In this document: positions 42,616 to 51,239 of the stretch, one piece after another
Position numbering within the stretch: the stretch's first letter is position 1
Layout of the letters: every line of letters starts with the position of its first letter
Assembly (NCBI RefSeq): GCF_000407185.1
Contig: NZ_KE136482.1
Span: 124,001 to 188,000 of the forward strand
Direction: 5' to 3'
DNA length: 64,000 nucleotides
Origin: Enterococcus malodoratus ATCC 43197
GTDB taxonomy: Bacteria > Bacillota > Bacilli > Lactobacillales > Enterococcaceae
Program-made: the position numbers and the translations under genes
Notes under the pieces: generated by a model
Seen by the model: only the letters and a program-made list of their open reading frames with translations
What the model was told of the DNA's origin: nothing
The model's database searches: none

Positions 42616-45185
42616 ACATCTTCAATAAAGTCACACTACAAAATTTGAAGAAGAATCGCACGCGGACATTGGTGACGATCATCGGTGTTATCCTGTCGAC
42701 TGCTATGATTACGGCAGTCGCGACGTTCGCTATCTCGCTTCAACAGTATATGATAAAGGGCTCGGCGCAAAAATACGGAGATTGGCATGTGGAGTTTTTA
42801 GCAGCAGATTTGAATTTTGCGAAACAACAAGCACGGAATAAGGCTGTCTTAAAGACAACGTCATTCGCCGATATTGGTTATAGCAAGTTGGACGGCGGTA
42901 AGAATCCGAATAAGCCCTATTTGTTTGTGGCGGGATTCGATCAAACGACCTTTGATACATTACCAATAAAACTACTTTCCGGCAGATTGCCGAAAAACGG
43001 TCATGAGGTAGTGATCCCAGCCCACGTTGCGGCTAACGGTGGAGTGAAATATTCAATCGGAGAAACACTTTCTTTGTCACTTGGGGAACGAGTGTCAGGC
43101 AATAAACAACTCAATCAACATGATCCTTACGAAAATCCGAGAAAAAAGCAAGAAACGTTGAGAGAGACGAGACAGAAATCGTATAAAATCGTGGGTATTT
43201 GCGAACGGCCGGGCTTTGAAGAAAAGATGGCACCAGGCTATACCTTGCTGACGATCGCAGATCAAGCTGAGAAACGAGGACGACTCAGTGTTTTTGTCAC
43301 GCTTAAAAATCCGCGAAAAGCTCGTTCCTACGCTAACAGTATCGCCAAGAATCATTCATACACACTTAATGATGATGTTTTACGTTTTATGGGAGCTTCG
43401 GATGATCGGGTTTTCAACCTATTACTCTATTCGATCGGGGCGATTTTAGTTGCATTGATCATGTTAGGTTCAGTTTTTCTGATTTACAATTCTTTTACGA
43501 TCTCATTAAATGAACGGATGCGGCAGTTTGGAATTTTGGCATCGGTTGGCGCAACGCCCAAGCAGCTGCGAAACTCTGTCCTGTTTGAAGGATTTTGTAT
43601 CGGAGCGGTAGGGATTCCAGTGGGATTATTTGTGGGGATCGGAAGTATAAAAATCGTGATCGCCCTTGTTGCGAAAAATTTCAACAATATTTTATATGCA
43701 GATATTCCGCTGGTTTTGTCACTGTCCATTCCAGTGTTGATTGTGGCGGCCGTCATTAGTCTGATTACGATTATGATTTCAGCGTATATTCCGGCTAGAA
43801 AAGCGGCCAATACACCAGTGATGGAAAGTATTCGTCAATCCAACGAAGTGAAGGTATCGGCGCATGAAATCAAGCTAACAAAGTTTTCTGAAGGGCTTCT
43901 TGGATTAGAGGGCATGCTGGCTTTAAAAAATTTCAAGCGCAACAAGAAACGTTACCGAACAATTATCTTATCCTTAGCTTTGAGTGTCGTTCTATTTGTA
44001 TCGGCACGGGCGTTTGGAAACAACTTGCAGCAATCGGCCAAACAAATGGTGGTCGATTCGGACTATGATATTATTTTGACAAGTTCCGAAATGAAGGAGA
44101 GCGAAATGTTTCACCTTTATGATAAGCTTCAAAACGTTACGGGCATTACGGAAAGCTCCTACCAAGCCATTGCCTCCTATACCAGTCCAATAAAAACGAG
44201 TGATTTTTCGCCTCGTTATCGTCAATCGGAAAATGATTTAACAATGGAACAGACTACGCGGGCGGTGGATGTTCAATTTATCGAAGACAAAGAATACCTG
44301 AAATTTATCAAGGAGCAGAATTTTTTGCCCGTCAAGGAATACACAGGTGACGGGAGCAAACTAATCGCGGTTGCTAAGAAAAGAATCGAGCAGGAAAAAG
44401 GCAAAAGCGAACTGATTGATTTGTTTGCGAAAGATAGCATGGAATTATCGATAATTCCAGAAATCGATGGCAAACCTGCACCAAGCCAGCAGAAAACGGT
44501 CTCGGTCAAATTTGCCGATACTTATCCATTAGATACGCTGCCGCGGCAACCTGCTGCAAAACAGCCTTACGTGTTTATGCTGATTGCGCCATATGCCATG
44601 AAGGCTAAGTTTTCTCCTGCCGGGATTGAGCAAACGATGGGACTAACTTTTCTGTCAAAACAGCCCGCGCGTTCAACGGCGACTATAAGAAAAATCATTG
44701 AACAGGAGGGAGTTACAGCCTCCTATGATCTCTACAATCTCCATGAAATATTTGAACAAAATCGCAATACTATTTTTGTGGTGAATATTTTCAGCTATGT
44801 TTTTGTCGCGATGATCTCATTGATTGCGATCGCGAATGTATTTAACACAATTTCGACCAATATTCAGTTGCGGCGGCGAGAACTGGCGATGCTGCGCTCG
44901 GTGGGAATGACTGATCGTGAGTTTAATAAAATGATGATGATCGAATGTGCCTTTTACGGTTCGCGTTCATTGTTGTGGGGCGTACCAATCGCGGGCATTA
45001 TTTCGTGGCTGATTTATAAAGGGATGACAAAGGGTGGTGCGGAAATCGCGTTCCAATTTCCTTGGAGCAGTATTTTGATCAGCATCCTAGGCGTATTCTT
45101 AATTGTAGTAATCACAATGCTTTATGCAGTAAACAAGATCAAAAAAGAAAATATTATTGACGCGCTGCGGGATGATTTGACCTGA
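42612..45185 (+). CDS. Large FtsX/MacB-type ABC permease with two FtsX domains
   Basis: 857 residues. There are two FtsX modules: an N-terminal helix, an extracellular domain (about 45-265), three helices (about 275-400), then a second helix near 460, an extracellular domain (about 490-720) and three helices to the end. This ten-helix plan, with two large outer domains, differs from BceB (about 650 residues, one outer domain). It is closer to the Vex/YtrF-like or lipoprotein-export types. Cargo unknown; a role in peptide antibiotic defence is inferred from the kinase next door. Confidence 0.88.
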   Translation: MNIFNKVTLQNLKKNRTRTLVTIIGVILSTAMITAVATFAISLQQYMIKGSAQKYGDWHVEFLAADLNFAKQQARNKAVLKTTSFADIGYSKLDGGKNPNKPYLFVAGFDQTTFDTLPIKLLSGRLPKNGHEVVIPAHVAANGGVKYSIGETLSLSLGERVSGNKQLNQHDPYENPRKKQETLRETRQKSYKIVGICERPGFEEKMAPGYTLLTIADQAEKRGRLSVFVTLKNPRKARSYANSIAKNHSYTLNDDVLRFMGASDDRVFNLLLYSIGAILVALIMLGSVFLIYNSFTISLNERMRQFGILASVGATPKQLRNSVLFEGFCIGAVGIPVGLFVGIGSIKIVIALVAKNFNNILYADIPLVLSLSIPVLIVAAVISLITIMISAYIPARKAANTPVMESIRQSNEVKVSAHEIKLTKFSEGLLGLEGMLALKNFKRNKKRYRTIILSLALSVVLFVSARAFGNNLQQSAKQMVVDSDYDIILTSSEMKESEMFHLYDKLQNVTGITESSYQAIASYTSPIKTSDFSPRYRQSENDLTMEQTTRAVDVQFIEDKEYLKFIKEQNFLPVKEYTGDGSKLIAVAKKRIEQEKGKSELIDLFAKDSMELSIIPEIDGKPAPSQQKTVSVKFADTYPLDTLPRQPAAKQPYVFMLIAPYAMKAKFSPAGIEQTMGLTFLSKQPARSTATIRKIIEQEGVTASYDLYNLHEIFEQNRNTIFVVNIFSYVFVAMISLIAIANVFNTISTNIQLRRRELAMLRSVGMTDREFNKMMMIECAFYGSRSLLWGVPIAGIISWLIYKGMTKGGAEIAFQFPWSSILISILGVFLIVVITMLYAVNKIKKENIIDALRDDLT

Positions 45186-45193
45186 TAGACGCA

Positions 45194-45235
45194 ATAAAAA
45201 AATCAAGTGTGATAGCCGCACTTGAATTTTTTTTG
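45194..45235. terminator. Bidirectional terminator
   Basis: AAAAAATCAAGTG pairs with CACTTGAATTTTTT, with T-runs both ways, between the exporter operon and the converging ABC importer genes. Confidence 0.88.
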
Positions 45236-45263
45236 CTTTAAAAACAAACCAGATATACTCGGA

Positions 45264-46097
45264 TTATCTATGCCGCAGGTTGTTAATCTTCATTCGCCGG
45301 ATCATTTCTGTGGTAATTTGTTCTACGATGTTGATCGTTGTTTTGGGTGATCGTTGGCTTCTTGGAATATCGATTTGATAGATTTGCGCCACACGGCCAG
45401 GATTTGAGTCCATTAAGACGACACGATCGGAAAGCTGAACAGCCTGTTGGACATCATGAGTGATCATGACAATCGACTTCGTGGCAATTTGATTGCCAAG
45501 CCAAATTTTCAATAGATCATTGGATAATTGACTAGAGGTAATGATGTCCAGTGCTGAGAAAGGTTCATCCAGCAATAACAGGCTAGGCTCAATGGCCAAG
45601 GCACGGGCGAAGCCGACTCGCTGCTTCATGCCGCCGGAGAGCTCGCGGGGATAAGCCTTCTCAAAGCCGGTGAGTCCAATCATGTCGATCAGATTACTTA
45701 CACGTTTTCCCATTTGCTCACGTGAGATATCGTCGCGATTTTCCAGTCCAAAGCTGATATTCTTTTCTACAGTTAACCATGGAAATAAGGCGAAATGCTG
45801 GAATACCATGCTGATGTTGGCGTCTGGTTCGGTAATGGTTTTATTTTCAAATGTAATTTCGCCTTTGGTTGGTTGAAGCAGTCCGGCAATACTTCTTAGC
45901 AGGGTTGATTTTCCTGTCCCTGATTGTCCGATAATACTCAGAAATTCGTTGTTTTTAACGGTCAAGTCGACATTTTCCAGTACCTTTAAATGTTCCTTAT
46001 GTCCTTCAATTTCAAATTCTTTGCAGACTGATTTGACGTTTAATAATTCGTTATTTTCCATTCTTCTATTTTGTATAGCTGAAGCAATCGGCTTCAA
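45264..46097 (-). CDS. NitT/TauT-family ABC transporter ATP-binding protein
   Basis: 277 residues of the SsuB/NrtD/TauB type. Walker [11 protein letters not shown]-loop [14 protein letters not shown], signature LSGGMKQR and Walker [13 protein letters not shown] are present. The start is TTG 46097, with AAAGGAG seven bases upstream; the internal ATG 46061 has no ribosome site. It follows the permease gene by 45 bases and is controlled with it by the M-box upstream. No substrate-binding protein gene is nearby. Confidence 0.9.
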   Translation of the reverse strand: MKPIASAIQNRRMENNELLNVKSVCKEFEIEGHKEHLKVLENVDLTVKNNEFLSIIGQSGTGKSTLLRSIAGLLQPTKGEITFENKTITEPDANISMVFQHFALFPWLTVEKNISFGLENRDDISREQMGKRVSNLIDMIGLTGFEKAYPRELSGGMKQRVGFARALAIEPSLLLLDEPFSALDIITSSQLSNDLLKIWLGNQIATKSIVMITHDVQQAVQLSDRVVLMDSNPGRVAQIYQIDIPRSQRSPKTTINIVEQITTEMIRRMKINNLRHR

Positions 46098-46142
46098 CCT
46101 ACTTCTCCTTTCGTTTGAACGCTTATTAAATTTTGATGCGTT

Positions 46143-47900
46143 TTAATAATGAAATTTTTCTTTAGCCACTCGATATAGGGGCTGCCAGATGAAGGCAATG
46201 CAGAGGCCTACCATAAAGCACATCGCCAATGTTCCAAGAGCAGACTTGTCTTTGATGCCGTCATTGACGGAAATATAGTGGCCCAATCCTGTGACATCGA
46301 TCGATTTCTTTCCCCATTGAATACTTTCAGCCGCAATGTCGGCATTCCAAGCAGCTCCAGCAGCATTGATAATCGCAGTGATGATGTAGGGCAAAATGGA
46401 GGGAATAAGGTATTTTACCCACCATTGCCATTTAGATAATTTAAAAATTTTCGTGACATCTCGAATATCGTCCGGGATCGCTAAGTAACCAGCGATAACA
46501 TTGAAGAAGTAGTACCATTGACAGCCAACCATAATCAAGGGCAACAGCCACCATTCCAATCTATTGAAGCCCATGCTGATAAAAATAACGATAAAGGGCG
46601 TGTAGACATTAGATGGAATCGATCCTAGGATTTGACCGATTGGCTGAACAAAGTTTAAGCGGCGATTGTCACTCGCTACCCAAATCGCTAAAGGCGTAAA
46701 GATCAATCCGGCAACAATCATCGCCAATGTAACCCGTAAAGTAGTATACAGCGTCAATTTCGGGATCATCCCAAAATCTTGATGGGGCAAGAAATGATAG
46801 AGCTTGATGGCATAAACGATCACTAAGATGGCCAGACCGACGTACCACAGAGTTTTAAAGAAATTACGAAACCTCGCCACTAGCTTATAGAGCCGATCCA
46901 GCTTTAAGAAATACCAAATTTTCGGCAGTTTATAGATCCAAAAGTGACTGAAGGCCGAGAAAAAACGGGAGCAGCGTTTGGTTAATGTCGCCTCTTTGAG
47001 CACTCGATAAATAATAGATTTTGGCGGAACAGAGCTTTCGACATCGGTCTCATACTTAAAATAATAGGTTGCGCGAACTAACGGCTGAAAGACTAAGAAG
47101 TTGAGAATCACAACATTCAGCAGCAGTGCCAAGACAGCCCATAGACAGGCCTTAAAATCGGCACGATCCAATGCAATCTGAATGTACGAGCCGATTCCAG
47201 GTAAGAAAAGTGTCGTGTCTTTCGGAATAGCCACGGAGGCCTGCTCACTGGCGACTAAGGCGAACCAAGCCGCTGTTTGAGAAATAATCACGTTCCACAG
47301 CAGTCCTGGAATCGCGTAAACAAACTCTAAGCGCCAAAATTTTTCCCAAGGGTTGTATTTGAATTGATCCGTGACATTGGACAAGTCAGAGGGGATGACC
47401 TCCATGATTTGGTAGAGGGTCAACATAATATTCCAAGCTTGTCCGGTGAAAATCGCAAAGATCGCGACACATTCCGCGCCTAGTACGTTTCCGGGGAAAA
47501 GCCCCAACAGCCAAGCGGTGGTGAAGGTCAAGAAGCCCAGCAGCGGCACGGATTCTAAAAAGTTGACCATGGGCAAAATGATTCGTCGAGCAGTTTTGTA
47601 TCTCACTGCCAGTACGCCGAACACAAATGAAAAGAGAAAGGACCAAAACATCCCGACAATCATTCGAAACATTGTCCGAATGGAAAAGTAAACTAAGTTC
47701 GAAGCAGCAAGAAAATCGTGGGTTTTACTTGCTGTTGCTAAAAAGTCTTCTGAGGGCAGTGAATGGAGCGGTCGATTCATTTTTATCAAAGAGAAGATCA
47801 AGATGAATGCAAACAACACTACGATCACTAAGAATGTAAGATTTCCGATCCCTTTCTTTAGTGTGCTGTTTTCTTTGGATGGTGCGCGTAAAACGTTCAA
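46143..47900 (-). CDS. Two-module NitT/TauT-type ABC permease behind an M-box
   Basis: 585 residues containing two binding-protein-dependent permease modules in one chain (about 70-290 and 390-580), each with an EAA-like loop (VIPSDLSNVTDQFKYNPWEKFWRLEFVYAIPG shortened; and IPDDIRDVTKIFKLSKWQWW). Family members import nitrate, sulfonates or thiamine precursors, but an M-box lies in the leader, so a divalent cation or a Mg/Mn-related solute is a better guess. The start is TTG 47900, with AGGAGG eight bases upstream. Confidence 0.85.
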   Translation of the reverse strand: MNVLRAPSKENSTLKKGIGNLTFLVIVVLFAFILIFSLIKMNRPLHSLPSEDFLATASKTHDFLAASNLVYFSIRTMFRMIVGMFWSFLFSFVFGVLAVRYKTARRIILPMVNFLESVPLLGFLTFTTAWLLGLFPGNVLGAECVAIFAIFTGQAWNIMLTLYQIMEVIPSDLSNVTDQFKYNPWEKFWRLEFVYAIPGLLWNVIISQTAAWFALVASEQASVAIPKDTTLFLPGIGSYIQIALDRADFKACLWAVLALLLNVVILNFLVFQPLVRATYYFKYETDVESSVPPKSIIYRVLKEATLTKRCSRFFSAFSHFWIYKLPKIWYFLKLDRLYKLVARFRNFFKTLWYVGLAILVIVYAIKLYHFLPHQDFGMIPKLTLYTTLRVTLAMIVAGLIFTPLAIWVASDNRRLNFVQPIGQILGSIPSNVYTPFIVIFISMGFNRLEWWLLPLIMVGCQWYYFFNVIAGYLAIPDDIRDVTKIFKLSKWQWWVKYLIPSILPYIITAIINAAGAAWNADIAAESIQWGKKSIDVTGLGHYISVNDGIKDKSALGTLAMCFMVGLCIAFIWQPLYRVAKEKFHY

Positions 47901-47907
47901 TGGAAAA

Positions 47908-47935
47908 ACCTCCTAAAAAATCATATTAAGGAGGT
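47908..47935 (-). other. Hairpin sequestering the ribosome site of the permease gene
   Basis: On the minus strand ACCTCCT, a 14-base loop and AGGAGGT form a seven-pair stem whose second arm is the Shine-Dalgarno sequence of the permease, followed by TTTTT. It can act as a translation lock or a weak terminator downstream of the M-box. Confidence 0.6.
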
Positions 47936-47961
47936 CGCCGAATAAACAGTTTTATCAGGAA

Positions 47962-48120
47962 ATCACGTTAATTGAGCTTTGGCTTTCTGAGACGTAAGAA
48001 AAGATCTTCTAGTTATCTTAGGAAAGCCTTAATTCGACAATCCCTGCTTTACTCGTTACTGTCTCTCGACATTTCCGAGCGATAACCTATGTTCTTCAGA
48101 GTAACCTCACCTAATATGAT
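47962..48120 (-). ncRNA. M-box (ykoK) riboswitch upstream of the ABC importer
   Basis: The minus-strand leader holds ATTAGGTGAGG, AACATAGG, GGAAATGTCGAGAGAC, GTAACGAGTAAAGCAGG, AATTAAGGC and GCCAAAGCTC, in the order of the Mg2+-sensing M-box as I know it; TTAGG and CCTAA form the P1-side stem. M-boxes normally control Mg or Mn transporters. GGCTTTC and GAAAGCC near its 3' end offer an alternative pairing that could act as the switch. Confidence 0.78.
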
Positions 48121-48418
48121 TTTTATTTTATTGTGCACACCCATCATACTCGTGAAGGGGGAGAAAGCAATTGCCTTAAAGCGGCCGGCTGATTTCTCGA
48201 AAGGGAGAGTCAGTATAAATAAAGGCTTTCTGCGACTTTTCGCTTTTTGGATAATCGCTTTCCAGATTATTGGAACGGGCAGCTATTGATGCGTTCAATC
48301 AATGATCCTGTTTTTCGTTCAAAAAGTTATTAAAAAAATATCAATCAATCGTTAATCGCTGTTAAAGAACTTCTGTTATCAAATGTTTTTCCTTGATTAT
48401 TTGGGGTGAGTAAGAGCA
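48121..48418. other. Intergenic region between importer leader and LysR gene
   Basis: About 300 bases without a supported gene; a plus-strand frame at 48089-48289 has no ribosome site and overlaps the M-box. On the minus strand TTGCTT and TATGAT (16-base spacing, about 48145-48175) are a candidate promoter for the M-box transcript. Confidence 0.4.
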
Positions 48419-48438
48419 AAATTAGGTTGACCTAAAAT
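48419..48438. promoter_or_regulatory. DtxR/MntR (EfaR)-type operator at the LysR gene
   Basis: AAATTAGG-TTGA-CCTAAAAT matches the symmetric TTAGG-N4-CCTAA site of DtxR-family Mn regulators. Its right half is identical to that of the site at mntH. It lies 25 bases before the LysR start, a repressing position. Confidence 0.68.
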
Positions 48439-48462
48439 ATTGCGTGCTTGGAAGTGAAAAAA

Positions 48463-49365
48463 ATGTCAATTGAAAAATTAGAGTATTTCTACCTTATCGC
48501 TAAATACAACAGCCTTTCTAAAGCTTCTCAGGAGCTGTATGTAGGCATTTCCTCATTAAGTTCGGCACTGAAAAGTCTTGAAAATGAACTTGGCTACGAT
48601 TTATTTCTTCGCCATGGGAAGAAATTGGTATTAAGTGAAGAGGGAGAAAAAATCCTGCCGTTTGTTAAACGGATTATTGAGGAGGCCAAGAAAATTCATT
48701 TTCCGCTCTATCAAATGATTGATCGGCCTTCCTTTAAAGTAGGAATCAGCGAATCAGTTTTGATATTCGAAGCGGGGGAGTGTGCTTGCAGGGATGAATC
48801 CTACACAATCAACTATATTAATGCGGCTCCGCTAGAGCTGTTTAATCAGTTAAAGCAAAAGGAAGTCGATCTGGTAATCACCAGCAGTGTGGTGGAGGAC
48901 CCACAATTTGAACGAACGTCTTTGATCCGTTCAAAAATGGTCTTGGCCGCCAATGCCTCCCTAGTGAAAAATGAACTGAAGCAGGCAACCGCCGAAGATT
49001 TAGAAAAAATGCCTTTTATTGTCTTAACAGATCATTTAGGGCATCGGCAGCTAACTCAACGAACAGCGAACTTTTTCAATATTGCACCTGATTATCTTTA
49101 TTGCCATGACAGCTTAGGGATTCATAAATGGCTGAAGGAGAAAAAAGGGGTTTTTGTGATCCATGCGATTGAAAAGGAGCTGTTAGCCAGCGAGTCGATT
49201 CATTTTCTGGCTTTACCTAGCGCCTTAAGCCTGGAATTCTATTTATATAAAAATAAAACCAGTCATCATGCTTTTGATATTGAGGCGGTCGAAAATGACC
49301 TAAAACGGATTTTCAAAGAGATAGAAATTAAAGGGAATGGCCGACCGGCCCTAAGCAGCCAATAA
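48463..49365 (+). CDS. LysR-family regulator under a Mn-type operator
   Basis: 300 residues. The N-terminal wHTH (EKLEYFYLIAKYNSLSKASQELYVGISSLSSALKSLE) and the LysR substrate domain (about 90-295) are clear. GGAAGTG lies six bases before ATG 48463. The HTH recognition helix is slightly unusual. A DtxR-type operator in front suggests that the gene is shut off by manganese or iron; it diverges from the M-box importer unit, its best-placed target. The inducer is unknown. Confidence 0.87.
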   Translation: MSIEKLEYFYLIAKYNSLSKASQELYVGISSLSSALKSLENELGYDLFLRHGKKLVLSEEGEKILPFVKRIIEEAKKIHFPLYQMIDRPSFKVGISESVLIFEAGECACRDESYTINYINAAPLELFNQLKQKEVDLVITSSVVEDPQFERTSLIRSKMVLAANASLVKNELKQATAEDLEKMPFIVLTDHLGHRQLTQRTANFFNIAPDYLYCHDSLGIHKWLKEKKGVFVIHAIEKELLASESIHFLALPSALSLEFYLYKNKTSHHAFDIEAVENDLKRIFKEIEIKGNGRPALSSQ

Positions 49366-49431
49366 TTTTAAACAATAAAAACAGCGTATGAGTGTCTCCG
49401 TCAGAGAACTTATACGCTGTTTTCGTCGTTA

Positions 49432-50556
49432 TCAAGGGACAAACCCATTTTTAGTTTTAACAGTAGGCAGCGCACCGGTTTCTGTATTATCTGGTGTGCC
49501 GATGTAGGTATTGCCGTTGAGGGAGGTAGATTCCTTGTCTTCGGCCGCTTCATCTTGAACAGAGTAGTCGCTTTGATAGAGATAGTCGCCGTCGGTATGG
49601 AAGACAAAACCTTTTTTGTCTTGTTCATTTTTTTTGTCAATCCCGAGACTCACTCTCAGTTCGTGGCTTACATAATCGATGCTATCTGGATACAGCTCCA
49701 CCATGCTGCGACCTTGGTTGCTGAAGGTTCGCCAATCAAAAGTGAGACGCTGCTTTTCGTAGTCACTGTAAACCAAGCCGTTTTTCATCAGCGCCAGCAG
49801 CTGATCGGTGGTAATGTCTGTTTGGATATTGTTATTAAAGGAATCAATGATACCTGTAAGATTTTTGACGGCTTCTTTGGATTTTAATTTATTTCCGACG
49901 GATTGGATGATTTCCTGCTGGCGGAATCCGCGCATGATATCGTTATCGCTGTGGCGTTCCCGCGCATAAGACAGGGCCTTTGTCCCGTCGACATGTTGTT
50001 TTCCTTCGTCAAAGTGAATCGCGCCCGGGCCGTCCTTCGTCACACCGTCAAAAGAATGCTGGACATCAATATCGATTCCGCCGATCGCATCAATGAACTT
50101 AATGAAGGATAAGAAATTGAACACGCAATAATGATCAATCGGAATGTTCAATAATTTTTCTACCGTATTGATAGAAGCGGTCGGTCCGTCAAAGGTGTAC
50201 GCCGCCTCAATCCGCTGGTTGCCGTGATAATTTTTTGAATCAATCGGCACAAAGCTGTCTCGAGGCAGACTGCAGAAGGTAATCTTTTTGGTCTTATTAT
50301 TGAGCGTGACGACCATCATGGCGTCAGTCCGCGTGGTACCCAGCTTTCTTTCGATCGTATTGTCCAAACCCATGATCAAAAAGGCTTCAGTATCCTTTTT
50401 GTTCTTAGTGTGATACTCATTTTTTATAGGATGATAGCCGTTATCCAGCGTTTTCCTTAAATGCTGGTTGGCGAGTAAAAAATAGGCGGAAACAGAAATG
50501 GTGCACATTAAAATCGCTGTGAGACAAAGTAAAATAATCTTTTGCGCTCGTTTCAT
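49432..50556 (-). CDS. LytR-CpsA-Psr (LCP) wall-polymer ligase
   Basis: 374 residues: a short cytoplasmic end, one membrane helix (about 5-27) and an extracellular LCP domain. It has TDAMMVVTLNNKTKK, SLPRDSFV, HYCVFNFLSFIKFIDAIGGIDI and the RERHSDNDIMRGFRQQEI catalytic stretch, whose Arg residues bind pyrophosphate. LCP enzymes use Mg2+ to transfer teichoic acid or polysaccharide to peptidoglycan. ATG 50556 has AAGGAAG seven bases upstream. An M-box and terminator precede it. The tail after the domain is polar and extends about 90 residues. Confidence 0.92.
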   Translation of the reverse strand: MKRAQKIILLCLTAILMCTISVSAYFLLANQHLRKTLDNGYHPIKNEYHTKNKKDTEAFLIMGLDNTIERKLGTTRTDAMMVVTLNNKTKKITFCSLPRDSFVPIDSKNYHGNQRIEAAYTFDGPTASINTVEKLLNIPIDHYCVFNFLSFIKFIDAIGGIDIDVQHSFDGVTKDGPGAIHFDEGKQHVDGTKALSYARERHSDNDIMRGFRQQEIIQSVGNKLKSKEAVKNLTGIIDSFNNNIQTDITTDQLLALMKNGLVYSDYEKQRLTFDWRTFSNQGRSMVELYPDSIDYVSHELRVSLGIDKKNEQDKKGFVFHTDGDYLYQSDYSVQDEAAEDKESTSLNGNTYIGTPDNTETGALPTVKTKNGFVP

Positions 50557-50595
50557 GATAAGACTTCCTTTCGATATAAAACGGATTTGTATTAA

Positions 50596-50640
50596 CAAAA
50601 AGGATAGCCCTCTTACATACAATAAGAAGGCTATCCTTTC
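50596..50640 (-). terminator. Intrinsic terminator between M-box and LCP gene
   Basis: On the minus strand AAAGGATAGCC and GGCTATCCTTT form an eleven-pair stem followed by TTGTT. It lies five bases after the M-box and 40 before the LCP start, the position of a riboswitch-controlled attenuator. Confidence 0.85.
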
Positions 50641-50644
50641 GTGT

Positions 50645-50800
50645 CCTCTCATCGTCTGAGTTTTAGCACTATACAACGTAAAGAAGATCCTTAGCTATAT
50701 TTAGAAAAGCCTTAATTCGACAGTTCCTGTTTTACACATTGGCATCTTTCGATGTTTCTGCGCAATAGCATATGTTTGTATAGAAGCCTCACCTAACAAG
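50645..50800 (-). ncRNA. M-box (ykoK) riboswitch upstream of the LCP gene
   Basis: The minus strand shows CTTGTTAGGTGAGGCTTCTA, AACATATGCTATTGC, GAAACATCGAAAGATGCCAA, ACAGGAACTGTC, AATTAAGGC and TATAGTGCTAAAACTC in order. These are the canonical M-box blocks, including the 3' GTGCTAAA element. A terminator follows at once, so high Mg2+ (or Mn2+) should stop transcription before the LCP gene. It is the clearer of the two M-boxes here. Confidence 0.88.
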
Positions 50801-51184
50801 GTATTTGCTGCTGTTAACTGAGTATATAATAACGGTATTGGATAAAAGAAAATAGTTGGATACTTTTTCTTAACAATATATTTAAAATTGAAATTACTAA
50901 ACAAACATTGTTGAATAGGCGAAAAGGCTTTACGAAAAAAACGAAAAGAGCGTATTAAAAGAACGCTTTTCATATTTTTGTTTTTCAAAAATAACTATTT
51001 TAAGGTAATTGAAGCTGCTACTGACCCAATAAGTAGTAAGGCCAGAAAAGAAACGAGGGGACATTAGGGAAAAATTTTATGATTGAGAAAGGAACATTCT
51101 GACATAACACTTTCAGTTCAAAAAAAGTCAAAGCTGGGGTCTTTTAGGCACCACTGCTTATTGCGAAAAAAGGTTATCTGCGAT
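50801..51184. other. Intergenic region, divergent promoters
   Basis: About 380 bases between the M-box (minus) and mntH (plus), with no supported gene; the open frame at 50701-50988 lies over the M-box and is rejected. TATACT on the minus strand near 50825 may be the -10 of the M-box transcript. A TTGCGA (51161-51166) with TATTTT 17 bases on may be the mntH promoter. Confidence 0.4.
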
Positions 51185-51204
51185 ATTTTAGGTTTGCCTA
51201 AAAT
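51185..51204. promoter_or_regulatory. DtxR/MntR (EfaR)-type operator of mntH
   Basis: ATTTTAGG-TTTG-CCTAAAAT has perfect 8-base arms and fits the TTAGG-N4-CCTAA operator of manganese-sensing DtxR-family repressors. It overlaps a candidate -10 box 36 bases before the mntH start. Confidence 0.82.
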
Positions 51205-51239
51205 AATTATAAGAGCTTTTTTTGAAAGAAGGAATTTGA

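Noticed and set aside
48089-48289. 66-codon plus-strand frame near the first M-box
   Set aside because: It overlaps the M-box antisense and has no ribosome site.
50701-50988. 95-codon minus-strand frame
   Set aside because: It covers the second M-box; RNA structure explains the conservation better.
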